DNA of 64,000 bases from Deuterostichococcus epilithicus (lineage: Eukaryota; Chlorophyta; Trebouxiophyceae; Prasiolales; Stichococcaceae), in NCBI GenBank assembly GCA_033439295.1, contig JAVTLE010000018.1, positions 682,001 to 746,000 of the forward strand, written 5' to 3'. The position numbers and the translations under genes are program-made. How positions within the stretch are numbered: the first letter of the stretch is position 1; each line of letters begins with the position of its first letter. Of this stretch, positions 24,001-39,742 are shown one piece after another. The notes under the pieces were generated by a model. The model was not told the origin of the DNA and ran no database searches. It worked only from the letters and a program-made list of their open reading frames with translations.

Positions 24001-26232
24001 TCACAGACACCCGTGCTGCTTGCACCGCCGCCGGGCAGCCCAACGCATTTGCCAGGCTCGAATGCCGTCTCTCCAGCACAGGCAAGGAAGAAATAGCGAA
24101 ATTTGGGCCGGTTTGTCCTTCAACCTCATCTCCTGCACTGGGTTTCTGCTTGGCGATGCAGCCCATCCTCGGCTGGCAGCAGCGCCAGGCACTCCAGCCG
24201 CGCTGAGGCTTGCGCGGCTTTCGATTCCAGTTGCGAGAGGCGCTGCAGCGCAATGTGGCACGTGCCAAAGGGGAACGAGCGCGCACCGTTGTAGGGCTTG
24301 AGCAGCGGCCCCCCAACGCACGCCGGATACTGCGCCTGGTTGAGAACTTCCGCCACAGCGTTGATGGCTGCCTCCAGGCTGCGCCTGCAGCAGTCGTAGT
24401 CAAGTTGGCCGGACTGTCATGTCAGACAATCATTGCATTGCACGTGCAGACGTGCATCGCACCCCTCCGAAGCTGACCCTGCAGCAGAAGTATTCACAGT
24501 GGTATGACCCTCGGAATGGTATCAAATTGCGCCTGTCCAGCTTGTACAATCACGTCCGCGCCCCTTCAGGCTGCGCCTGCGGCGTGTGGCGGGCCGACTG
24601 GCTCAGGGTTCAGACCGGAAGGACTGCCGGCTGATGTGCCACCCCTTAAGGCTAGCTTCGCTGTTGTTGCCCGCCGCCCACGGTTCACAAGGTATCTACT
24701 GCGACAGGCCGAACACCGGCGCTTTTACACAGCTCCTGACTGGTACCATATATAACTGGCTGTTTACGCGCTCACCAGTTGGAGATCTTGGGCTGCAGTG
24801 CGCCCGGCACGGGCGACGGCGCCAGGCTGGGGTGGCTCAGCGCCGCAAGGTTGGCCGCTATCTCGATCAGGACAGGGCGCCGGCGGCGCAGCGCCTCCGC
24901 GATGGCGGCGTCCACCTGCTCCGCGCCCCGCACCAAGGTTTTGATGCGCTCCTGCAGCGCAGGGCGTTGGTGCAGTCGACAGCAACACAGGGCAGACAGC
25001 CTTTGGTGCTCCTTGCCATTCAGGGCCTAATCGAGAAGAGCACTGCCGAGTCGCGATCGGCCAGCGGCAGAACAGGACCCGATCAGCGCAGCGCCTTTTG
25101 GGGAAGCTTCGTACATGCCAAAACTTTCCCTACCTCCTTTCCAACACCTGTGCTGTGCAGGTCAACATTCCGAAAATCAAAGGCACCTGGTGGCAGGTGA
25201 AGGGGCGAAGCACGGCCGCTGGCAGGCGGTTCAAGCGCATGAAAGGAGCTAACGCAGCAGTCAAGACAGAAGCAGAGACTCACAACTCGTGCCAATTCCG
25301 CTGCAGCGGCGTTCTCCCGCACCTGGTGGCAGGTGAAGTGGCGGAAGGCCTCCGTTTGGTCAGTGGTCACCATGTTCGCCATCGTGTGGTGCAGCAGATT
25401 GGGGCCGTCCAAGTCACTGGTGTTGGGAATGCCCACGATGCAGATGACGGGGTGGTGCTCGGCATATGCGCCTGCGTGATTCGCACATCAGATGTCGAGG
25501 TCAGATGCTAGGGCGGCGGTGGAGACGCGCCTGCGAAGAGACAGGCTGGCAGCTGCTATCAGCAGACAGTGCCAGAGACTGGGTGCTGTGCGGCACCAGA
25601 CGCGAAATGAGCAATTTCCGGCGTGTGCAGATGCATGCCGGCTGTGTCAAAGCATGGCATTGTGCTTCAGTTCGCTGACGCGGCATGCTTTGGAGGGACC
25701 TTCTGCTGTGTAGAATGCTCTCGTAGGAGCGGAATTGCGTTCTCGCATGTCGCACCTGCAATGGCGTTGAGCACCGACAGGGCGCCGACCATGTGTGTGA
25801 CGACGACAACGCCAATGCCGGCAGCACGGGCATAGCCGTCCGCGGCATAGCCGGCGTTCAGCTCGTTGCAGCAGCCCACCATGTCCAGGCCCGGCTCCGC
25901 CATGAGCTGATCCTGCGCGTATTATCCAGGCATTTGGGCTCAGCAGTATGAGCAGGCGGTCCACTCTTGAGTCTACGTCGTTGCTGGCACGCCTGGCCGG
26001 GTCTCTACATGCGCGAGCGCATGCAGACGCGGCTGTGGGGAAGGCATATGATGATTTCATGTACCGTTCTGTGCATTTGAACCTATCGACCCGAGGCGAA
26101 ACTCACCAGCAGTGTCATGTTGAAGTCTCCCGGAATGGCGAATATCTTGTCGACGCCGATTTCGGTCAGGCGGGCCCCGAGGTACGCCCCGAGGGTGCGT
26201 CCCGACCGATTACAATGCTTTCCAGAGCCCAT
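21028..26232 (-). CDS. PDC: Pyruvate decarboxylase (thiamine diphosphate enzyme)
   Basis: Non-oxidative decarboxylation of pyruvate to acetaldehyde and CO2 in cytosolic ethanol fermentation; needs thiamine diphosphate and Mg2+. The start at 26232 ([18 protein letters not shown]) is followed by [13 protein letters not shown] with the conserved GDFN. The next exon (about 25908-25767) has [14 protein letters not shown] with the cofactor-activating Glu. Then come [15 protein letters not shown] (about 25460-25340, the paired His), [16 protein letters not shown] (about 24965-24780), [20 protein letters not shown] (about 24370-24290), [19 protein letters not shown] (about 23850-23530), the acidic linker and [13 protein letters not shown] (about 23300-23070), [12 protein letters not shown] (about 22880-22790) and [11 protein letters not shown] with [15 protein letters not shown] (about 22340-22205). 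The ThDP-binding LNNGSYAVE follows at about 21908-21828. The last exon ends [10 protein letters not shown]. An ATG at 26304 in the same frame is an alternative start. Two further copies of one exon lie at 23.9-24.1 kb. Confidence 0.92.
22576..22662. repeat. Two-copy imperfect tandem repeat of about 43 bp in a PDC intron
   Basis: The phrase GACCCATGGCCTGAGCAA with its flanks (CAGACCGGCATGATC / CAGACAGGCATGCTC) occurs twice in direct orientation. It lies between the exon encoding VTDTGES and the one encoding IGWSVGAA. Confidence 0.7.
23775..24090 (-). repeat. Three tandem copies of one PDC exon segment
   Basis: The segment CACCGCCGCCGGGCAGCCC (plus strand) begins at 23775, 23902 and 24023, spaced 127 and 121 bp. 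On the minus strand the copies read [35 protein letters not shown] and [16 protein letters not shown]. The first is the family-matching exon. The second has its own CACAG acceptor and GTGCAG donor. The third has changed flanks. They look like tandem duplications covering exon and intron. Confidence 0.8.
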
Positions 26233-26915
26233 GCTGCGGCAGAGCGAGGACACCGCGTGCTGACTCGGCGTCCGCTGGTTTGATGCTAGGTTGGTGGGGT
26301 TCAAAATCGCAGAGCTGGTTCGTGTTGCTCAGTGTCTGCAGCGCGGTAAAAGTTGTCCGAGACGTCTGAACTTGTCAGGTTTTGGCTCTGGCACAGGAAT
26401 GCATTATCAGCAATAACGCGCGCCTCGTCCCCGTCAAGGGGACTGAGGGGACTAGGTTGGACTTAGTATCCCCTGTGCCAGGCCATGTTACGTATGTGCA
26501 AAATTATGGTCCAGCTGTGCATTTCGTCGAGAACGCGGCCAAGCTGAAGTTTAGATAAGCGGAGTCACACCATAGCATCCTTTCAAGACAGCTCCCCACA
26601 CACCAGCTGCAACAGCTCGCGGCGGCTTGGCGACCATGCTGCGGAGGAGCGGTTCCATGCACGATGCCTGATGCATATTGTAGCCAGCAGCAGCATCAAT
26701 ATTTGATATCTTGTGACGCTCAAACTTACAAGGAGCATTGACGGTATAGAAGCAAGCAGCCGTGCAGCACATTCAGCAAGGATCATCAGTATGTCATGAA
26801 GTGCCTCAAATACGTAGGTTGCCAGAGCAGCGCCAAACCCATGGCAGCATCCCTCCATTTGCAGCCGCGCAGCCATGCATGGCTGGACTCCAGCACTACG
26901 CATACGATCCACGTT
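26233..26915. other. Region between PDC start and FYR/U-box gene end
   Basis: About 0.68 kb that should contain the PDC promoter and 5' UTR and the 3' UTR of the next minus-strand gene. No supported coding frame was seen. Confidence 0.5.
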
Positions 26916-29900
26916 TCAACCATCGCGGATGCGGTCGCGGAAGCGGTCGATGTTGGAGTGCGTTAGGATCGTGCACTGCTGCCACGACAGCGGCTGCCCC
27001 GTGAAAGGGCACCGCCCCTTCTCTGCCAGTACCGCCTGCATGATCAGTAGCACAGCCTTCTTTACACATGCATCGCCTGATGCTTCAACACTGAACAATA
27101 GGATGCAACCTCAACGAATGCTGAATGTACGCTTTGATAAAATTGTATCGTCCGCAGCGTGTCAGCTGCGAATCTCTGCATCCCTATAGGGAGGCAAAGC
27201 GCTCCTGCAATCACATTCAAAGCGCTCCTGCAATCCCATGCTGCAGCACTGAGCCGGCATCGCCCAGAGTTGCTCCCTCGCTTGGCCTCTCTCCGGTTCG
27301 CCTCCAGGGAGACCTATTGCTTGCGGCAATGCTCGTCAGCAACGATCAGGAATTTAGGATTTAGTGCGGTAGCGCACCTTCCAGGTGGCGGTGCCCATGA
27401 CGTGGCCGTAGGGGCTGATGGCGGGCGACACCACGGGCTCCAGGGTGATGGGGTCCATGCGGTCCGGCAGCGGGTTCGTGGCATCCACCGCCGCAGTGCC
27501 CTCGGCGCCGCAGCGCGTACGGTAGCGAGACGTCCGGCTGACCGCTGACCACCTGCAATGGCGGGGTTCCATTGGTCGCATTGCTCGTTGCTGAACATGA
27601 ATTGAGGAATTCGAAAGGGTGCGGGGCGGCAGCATTGGCATGCCGCTGCTGACGCAATGGCTGTGCTGAAGGCAGTGGGCAGAAGCAGAAGGTGACGAGA
27701 AATGTGGACGGCGCGGGGCAAGAGTGCTCACTTGCTGGCGACGCCGCCGGCCTCGCCATCTTCGTCCTCCTCTGTGTCCTCGTCGCTGCCCCTGAGGCAG
27801 GCAACAACGTGGTTCATCGTGTTTCATGTTTCAGAAGGGAGACTCTGAGTCAGGAAGACTCGCCAAGATGCAGATGTGTGAAGAGTCATGCCATGTGCTT
27901 CGGCCCAGCCTCATCCCTTCCAGACAATGTGTGGCAACTGCGCACTCGCTGGAGCAGACACGACACGTTCAGCAGCTGCTTGGATACCTGCGGCGCTTAC
28001 GGCGGCCACGCGCTGACACTGGGGCCCGTGCTGCCCGCGGCGCCGAGGCAGCGCCGCCGGGCGCCGATGATCGTGGCGGCGGCGGCAGGCCGGCCGCCAC
28101 CGCAGCGCGCTCACCCTTGCCCACCCAGTACAGATCGCACAGCTGCGCCTCCGAGTCGAGCTCCTCGATCGCCGCCGCAATCTGCACAAAGTAGATAGTG
28201 TTTGGTGGGGAATCCTGTCGCCAGCGGTCGTTGCAACATTGGCTATTGCAACCGTCAAGGCATTCGCCTCGACTGCAGCATGTCGCGCACATGGAATGTC
28301 GGCACCAACTGCCGCAAGTCGGCACCCGAGCAGCACTGGCGCGCTGGCGCTGCATCCGAGTGGCACTGCCTCGCCGCACCAGCAATGCACAAAATCCCGT
28401 CCCAACCAAGCATTGTCCGTGTGGTTGCAGTGCATTAGCCACTCACCTCGGGCTGGTTGAGCCCAAAGTACTCAGGGCCGGCAATGGCAGTCTTGGGCGG
28501 CGGCGGCAGGTCCTCGCCCGCACGCCGCCGTGCCTCGATCTCCGCGTTGATGCGCTTCAGTACCTGCGCCCAGGCAGCGCGACGCGGTCAATGGATGAAT
28601 CGATGAGACTCTGCGTACCTGCAAGGGAGAGTGCACGGGCCGCTGGAAAGCATGCGGTGCAGTTGTGAAGTGAAGTGTTGTGCAGTGACCATGCAGCGCA
28701 CAGAACTTATTCGCTTGCAATGTGTCAGGATCATAGCTTCCAAGGACAGGCACGCTGCCGAAGAAGTGTGCGGCAGCGCTGGAAAGAGGCCCAGCTGGCC
28801 AGCACAGCGTCTTGCACGCATGAGCACATGTGCTGTGGGGAGTGGGCGCCGGGGGGCACGGCTGGCCGCAGCATTCACCTGCGTCCAGCAGCCGGTGCAG
28901 GACTTGGCGAGGAGTGGCTCCTCGGGGCGGTCGGCAGCAACCACTCGGAAGGTGGGCGCCGGCCAGTACTGGCCGCCCTGCCCCATGATGGCGCAGTCGT
29001 GCGCCACCTGCAGGGGCATCGGCAGGCAGCGGCTTCAGCTGCAAGTGTGTCGGCGTTCATCGCCAGCATGTAGCGCTGGGTNCTGGCGCCGCACCGCACT
29101 TCAGTGCAGCGCCTTGCACGCCGGGGGCTGGGACTCGTCGGGGGGGGGGCATGAGCTTCTGCTAAGCCAGGCCGGTTAAACTTGTCAGCTAGGCAGCCAA
29201 GCCTTCTGCTCGAGCGTATGGCGGGCTGCTGTGCGTCCGCCTCAAACCCTCCCCGACCTTCGACCTCTCTTCAGGCTTTGGGGCTGGGGGCCCCCTAAGG
29301 GTTCAATTTGTCAGCATGAAGGGCACCCACCAGCTGGTCCAGCTGCACAGAGGAGCGGAAGTTGACGCGCGACTGGAAGCCGTCCGGGAAGATGTAGCCC
29401 GCGTTGTACCAGCCCGCCTCCGGCCTGCAGGCACACGCACACGAGAGCATCACCAAGAAACAGAGGCGTGCATTGGTGAACGGAGCCAGCAGCCAGCGGC
29501 CACCAGCGTCTGCCGCGTAGAGACTGTCTCGGCGGGCGCTGTGGCCGGGCTGTTTGTGACGCGGCACGGGATCACCGTGCCATGCTACCAGTGCAGCACG
29601 ACACAGTGCTCCTTAGGCGCGGGCCGCCTCAGTCTCAGTGCCATGCGCATCAATGCTCATCAGCTGCTGATCAGTTTTCAGGCGACCGAGACCCCGCGAG
29701 CGGGTTGCTGCAAGGACTTGCTTCCCAGACGCTGAAACAGTCGACGCGCACCTCAGCTCGCCGAGCTGCAGCAGCGCCGCCTGCTTATGGGACTTCTGCC
29801 GCACGCGGCCGCGCACCGTGCCGCCGTTGCGGCTGATGGCGCCGCTGCCGTACGCCCGCCGGCCTGCGGCGCACAAGTTCCCCGGGCCTGCTTCAGCCTT

Positions 29901-32900
29901 TTGGCGTCTGAAGGCCCGTGTCAACATGCCCATACGCAGAGCAGGAGGTTGCATCAGCTGGCATGGCTGTCAAATGGCTTGCCCATGGCTGGCTGGCTGC
30001 TCGGGCGTTGCTGTCTGCGAAGATTGCGCGAAAAGAGCGGTGCACAGGTAGCAGCACCTGTGGCGGGTGCGGTTGCGGCGCGCTTCGGCGGCGCCTTGCG
30101 GGCGGCCAGGCGTGCGTCGCGACCGGGCGACGGCAGCTGGCGCAGCGGGCTGCGGTCGGCGCCTCGGCGCAGAACCCCCTTCAGAAAAGTGACACTGTGC
30201 TGAGCGAGAAAGACGTTTGCGTTCGTGGTAACCTATTCTCTTTGAAACATGAGAGGCATGCGGCAGAGATCGGAACGAAGCAGCTGAGCGGCGTCTGATG
30301 TATACTGATGTGTACCGTATGGCGAATGTAACTCGAGTTGCGCAGCCTGCATTCCCTGCACTGAGCACGTATTGATGCAACAACTTGCTCGGTGCAGAGG
30401 GCAAAATAAATGGTTGTGGCAGGGACAGCAGAATCGCACCCGCAGCGCCGAGGTGACGCCTGCGCCGGCGCCGTCATCGTCCGAGACCGCCACCACAGAG
30501 ATGGTCTCCTCGTCAGACTGCAGCGCCGCAGCTGCAGCTGCCGCTGCAGCCCGCCGCGGCCGCTGTGCAGAGCCCGGGGAAGCACGCACTAGCGCCGCTT
30601 CTGGTCCCGCCTCCTGCGCCGGCTGCTCTGCGGGCTCGGCTGCCGTAGTATGCGTTTCACCAGCCGGCTGCGGCGATGCCGCCAGCAATGCCGCCGTCTG
30701 CAGCCGCGTCTGCGGACTGCTGATCTGCCGCTCGCCTGGGGCGGCGTTTGGCGCGCCGGCCGCGCCAGGCGCCGCCTGTGCCGTGCCGCCGTGCTGCGCC
30801 CTGCCCGGAGACGCCGCCCAGCCGCCAGCAGGCGGCGAGATCGGCGCAGCAACGCCTTCGGCGTCACTGCCGCCGCCACGAACGGGCGTGGCCGGGAACG
30901 CGGCCGTACCGCCGTCCGCGTCTGCAGCCGCAGGCGCCGCAGCGCCGCTGCTGTCGTGCTCTGGGGTGTCCGCCCGCACGCTGGTGCCGACCGACCCGTC
31001 GCTGCCGCCGCTGCCCGCCGCGCCCGGCCGCNGTCAGCAGCCAGGTCTGCCGCCGCCTCCGACGCGGCAGCGCGGCGGCGGAGCGCCTCCCGAGCCTCGG
31101 CCCGGCTGCTGCGCTTTGCCGACTCCACCGCGGCATGCTCCTCTTCCGTCTCCACCTGCGTTGCCATCGCGGCCGCAGCTGGCGGCGGCCGGGCGGCGGG
31201 CGCCGGGGCGGCGGGCACGGCAGCGGCGGGCTCGACGGCCGCAGCAAGGGGTGCGCCGGCGATGGGGATCTGGCCGCGCTGCCTGAACCTGCCGACATTG
31301 AACACCTGCGCCAGCAGCAAGACAAAGGATGACAGTTCGGCACCTGCTGCTGCTACTAGAGTGGCCAATCTCGACACCTGCTGTGATCACGCTGGCAGCT
31401 TGAGGGCAGTTCATGGCTGCCAACAGAATGGAGACAGACCTGCCTCAATTTGAATGGATTTGCGCCTCTTCATGCGAGTGAGATGTCGCGGCATTATCAG
31501 ACACCAACGCAGCTGCACCAAGGAATGCGGATCACCTTGCCGTCCACTGTGGCAGCGTCGAGTGGTGCCTGCGGCTGAGTGGGCTGTTTTACAATGATGC
31601 CAGACCTGGTCGCCGGCGCACGCGGCACCGCCACCCGCGCTGCGGGGATGTCGCCTGCCGCAGCCTGCGCATGACGCAAGGCCAGAAATTGTAGCTTTCC
31701 CCATGCAGTCCTTCGTGCAGTAGCACTGGCAAAACTGCTGGATGCAAAATAAAATAATTCACATTCCCAGGAAAGTCCGGGCATGCACGAGAGGAGACTC
31801 AGCAGCGGTGGCGACGAACTCGTCTGTCAAAGCTGTTGCCAGCGGCAGAGCACCACCCTGCAGCAGTGTTGCAGACGAACCTGCATCCGGCGCTTGAACA
31901 TGATGTCGGTGAGCGCCTCAATCGCGGCGGCCTGCGACTGACTGCACGCCTCCAGCGCGCGGGCCGCAGCACCCTCTGAGATGTCGACGTGGATCTCCAG
32001 GACCTGCTGCAGCTGCAGACAGGCACCCATGGCTTGTTCAGTGCCGTTACTGTGGTGCTCGAGCCACCCGACAGAAAGGTGGCCGCTAGACCATCAATTG
32101 CGTCCTGCTGCGTGCGCATGGGAGCACGGGGACCGCTGTCTTCCCTCTCTGAGCTCTGGAGGCGACTTCGTCAGCCAAGTACATCCCGGAAAGTTCACCT
32201 TGAGCTCTTGCTCCCGCTCCTGTTCCTGCGCCTCCTGCTTCTGGCGCAGCCGCCACAGCCTCTGGTGCAGGTCCTGGCGCCGCTGGATGGCCGCCTGCTG
32301 CTCCTCTGTCAGCCGCTCCGTGTCCAGCGACTGGAAGTCCACCCTGCAGCACGCAGCATTGCACGGCATCGGGTGTTCGGTCTGATGGACGGAGCGCCAA
32401 CAGGTGCTGGACGGCTGTCGCCCGTCGCGACCGCTGCAGCTGGAGGTTTGCTAGCGGGTCCGGCCCGGGTCCCCGTGGCGGCGCATGTGCGGAAGGAAGG
32501 ATGGCAGGTCAGCGATGGATCGCCTCGGTGAGGTGGCGGTATGCATGTCCATCGCATGACTGTCGAACTGCCCATTCCAGCAATGCACAGTGTTTGACCG
32601 CATGTGTCATACGGCTTACTGATGTACTCCTTCACCTGTCAGATAGGCAGTATTGCGCAAAAGTCACGCTGCAGACCGCAGCTGGAGCACTGTATTGGAG
32701 AGGTTTCTCATGTGGGTGCTGGCACGCACCGCCCTTGCACACATCTAATGTATGCTGCCATGCTGAGAGGCACGGGTCGGACCGATAACGATACTTGAGC
32801 GCCACGGTTCCGGGATTGGCGCAACCCTTGCACTCACTTGTAGGTCGGTATGTTGCTCGTCCCGTCTTTGAGCATCTGGGCCATTACACCATCGGCGTTG

Positions 32901-32920
32901 CCCGGCTCATCGCTGTCCAT
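26916..32920 (-). CDS. FYRN-FYRC nuclear protein with C-terminal U-box
   Basis: About fifteen exons, roughly 770 residues. Exon 1 (32920-32838, MDSDEPGNADGVMAQMLKDG) joins in phase to VDFQSLDTERLTEEQQAA and a charged coiled-coil (32345-32200). Next come EIHVDISEGAAARALEAC (about 32010-31882), GIIVKQPTQPQAPLDAA (about 31600), a long Ala/Pro/Ser-rich acidic region (31300-30430), and the FYRN-type segment with WYNAGYIFPDGFQSRV (about 29420-29330). The FYRC-type exon has QYWPAPTFRVVAADRPEEPL and AKSCTGCW (29010-28880). PEYFGLNQPE and IEELDSEAQLCDLYW follow, as after FYRC in JMJ14-like demethylases. An acidic patch (27790-27730) precedes a U-box: DPITLEPVVSPAISPYGH (27450-27391) joined to GRCPFTGQPLSWQQC and SNIDRFRDRI (27037-26916). 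FYR domains occur in chromatin proteins such as TBRG1 and MLL; U-boxes recruit E2 enzymes. No JmjC or SET domain was seen. Ns lie at 29082 and 31032. Confidence 0.78.
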
Positions 32921-33439
32921 GGTGGACAAGACGACCGAAGAGATGCACAAGCAACGCTGCAGGGAGCGCGGGTTTGACAAAGACGCCTCAGGACGTCATG
33001 AGCGTGTGTTCTGTGCCGCGTGTGCTGCGAAACAGGTTCAAACGGCGCACAGACGACCGGCGCGACCACAGCTGGATCTGCCCCAAGCGGTGTGGATCTT
33101 CAGGCAAAGGGCGACGCCAAAACCTAGTCGTCTATGCGCGTTGTGGGCGCCTGCGGCTTGCAAGTTCAAGCAATTTGAACACGCAGAGAGCGGCTAGAAA
33201 TTCTACCCTGGACGAGGGAGTTTTACGCTCGAGGGCGGTAAAGTTTTTCGCTCCGAACGTCGCCAGCCGATCTTGTGTGCATCATTGCACCCATTCTCTC
33301 TTACACGGCTCGCGCGTCCTCATTCGCGTCGTGTCGTGCCACCTCGAACCCCCAGCCGCACCCCCAACCCGCCGCCCAACACTCGACGATCACCTTTTGA
33401 ACCTCGGCTGAACAAACCGCCACTGCCCAACTCGCCACC
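32921..33439. promoter_or_regulatory. Divergent promoter of FYR/U-box gene and alpha-tubulin
   Basis: The two start codons lie 519 bp apart and point away from each other, so this interval holds both promoters and 5' UTRs. The last 150 bp before the tubulin ATG is C/CG-rich with a CGCCACCATG start context. No convincing TATA box was seen. Confidence 0.55.
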
Positions 33440-37747
<4,308 letters not shown>

Positions 37748-38050
37748 ACGTACAGAAAGACGCGGCGCGGGTACTGCCGCTGGACGGCACACGAAGCGGG
37801 TGGGCATCGTCAATTAGCAGCCGCTTGGGCGGTACTGACATGGCGAGGGTCAACAAGTGGATGTGTGACAGTCGGCCGGATGTATCGCCACGTCGCTTGG
37901 CTGGGGTCGTGATCTATCAATTCTGGACATCAGGTACCTACATGCTGAGTACGGCAGCAGCGCTTTCATGACTGAGTGCGGAGGCTTGCTTCCTGCTGGA
38001 TGCTTGTCCAAGGGGTTACGAGATCTGAGTCTTAAATACAAAAGCAAGCA
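37748..38050. other. Short convergent intergenic region
   Basis: About 300 bp between the alpha-tubulin stop and the stop of the minus-strand membrane protein. It holds the two 3' UTRs; nothing else was seen. Confidence 0.4.
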
Positions 38051-39055
38051 TTACGAATAGGTATGTGCAACTATCTCTCGGATGCAGCACCCACTCTGCT
38101 GACTCCCGCAACCCGCCGCCAAAAATGCCGCCGGCAGTGATGATACCACCAAGAACCAATGCACCTGCGTTCTCTCCCAGAGGCTCTGAACTCCTCCCGC
38201 GAAGGTCTCCCAGAGGCTCTGAACCCCTCCCGCAGCAGCCTTGAGCCCCCAGGGGACGATTGCGCACACGAAAATACCGGCAGTAAAGCCCCAGCCAAAG
38301 CCACTAGCAAGGATGACGGCGAGAGATGCAATGCTGGACCACACCGCTGCCGGAAGGAAGCCAAACAGCCTCGCTGCTCCCTTTGCCATCTCAGTATGCT
38401 TGTAGACAGCAACAGAGGAACGTACAAGGATGAAGGACAGCGGCATGCCATGGGTGACGACACCAAAGAGGATGCACTCCTACCAGTCTGAAGAAATTAC
38501 TGGTGGTTCCTGCGCTACAGCCATATGTTCAAGCATGTTGATGCGCACCTGAGCCCTGTTACTATCCCTTCCAGCATGCGCGCGGGTGCTGAATGCCCAG
38601 GTGAGCCTGCGGACAAGGCAACATGTACAAGCACACACGACTGCTTCTTTTCGTTGGCAGCGGCGGCACCCCTGGCGGCCAGGGGCCCTGGGCGGCACCC
38701 CTAAATCCCCTCCACAGCCAGCGGTATGGTGCAAGCATGTTGACAGTAGGAGTCGGTACATTGCGCGCCTAATGAACCTCACTTCCGCAGTGAGGCTTGC
38801 AGACGTGTACGTACGTTGAATCATCGACAACGAAAGCTACCACAACTTGTCACCGCTGCCAGTGAGTGGAATATGCTGCAGCGGCAGCAGTACTGCAGTA
38901 GCAGCAGCAGATAGCACCACTGGCAGGCGTGTCAACCGCCGCGCAACGCCACTGATCAATGCCAAGCCCCAGCAACGTAGCCAACAATATGCAACAACAC
39001 TAAAGTCAAGCGTTATGGGGAACTGATTGGTTCCTGCTAAGTGTGCCGCACGCAC
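38051..39055 (-). CDS. Uncharacterised multi-pass membrane protein (tentative gene model)
   Basis: Not recognised. A possible first exon from 39055 reads MRAAHLAGTNQFPITL, then two hydrophobic segments (VVAYCWLRCWGLALISGVA and LPVVLSAAATAVLLPL). It is followed by a donor after IPLTGS. The last exon, from about 38480 to the stop at 38051, opens after a GGTAG acceptor with CILFGVVTHGMPLSFILV. It then has SIASLAVILASGFGWGF, GIFVCAIVPWGL and WFLVVSSLPAAFLAAG, so four or more membrane spans in all. A short repeat GGVQSLWE occurs twice. The middle exon (about 38500-38700) is unclear. The start is within about 200 bp of the next plus-strand gene. Function cannot be inferred. Confidence 0.42.
38178..38236. 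repeat. Two-copy 33-bp tandem repeat inside membrane-protein exon
   Basis: CCCAGAGGCTCTGAAC(T/C)CCTCCCGC occurs twice, 33 bp apart, giving GGVQSLWE twice in the predicted protein. Confidence 0.75.
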
Positions 39056-39261
39056 AGCACTCTGCCGTCAAGTCCACGCAGTGCTATAGGTATGGGCAGA
39101 AGTGCATATGCGTGCGGCCGCCTAGCGCCATGCAGCCTCGCTGCATTTCGGGGACAGCTGCGTTTGATTGCCTGCCACAGGAGATAATCTGAAGGTGCCA
39201 CACCAGCATCAGCAGCGAGATACGAGCGAGCGCAAAACCTTGTTCTCCCAGGGTTCAAGAC

Positions 39262-39687
39262 ATGGCCCAGACCGCTGCGTCATATAACGGCGGGCAGCAC
39301 AACGTATACCAGTCAATCCGTTTTCAGCAAAACCTTGAGCAAACTTTATCGCCCATCTTACAGTGCAGCATCGTTATGAAATTGCAAGGCGGAGGCGGCA
39401 GCGAAGATGCAGAGGCTGTCAAGACCCGAGCCAAACGACCTAGACAATCGTCGGGGTCATCTAGGCGATCAGACGCTGACGACTTTGCAGAAGCCATATG
39501 CAACACCTGCAGCTCCTGGACAGGCTCAGGACAGCGCCTGTTGCTGCCCGGGGTGGACGTGCACTCGGTGGGCTTCGTCAAGCAGCGCGTGCTGGAATGC
39601 CTGGCTGACATCCTCAGCCGACAGCCCAATAGCCGATCCGGCAGCGGCGTGCAGAGTTGGTATGTGGGGTTGCCACAGCTAAACATT

Positions 39688-39742
<55 letters not shown>

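Noticed and set aside
24100-24300. Plus-strand small frames within the PDC gene
   Set aside because: They lie in introns and exons of the minus-strand enzyme and show no independent support.
30372-31453. Plus-strand frames of 260-304 codons at 30.4-31.4 kb
   Set aside because: Shadows of the Ala/Pro/Ser-rich region of the minus-strand FYR/U-box gene, whose flanking exons fix the strand.
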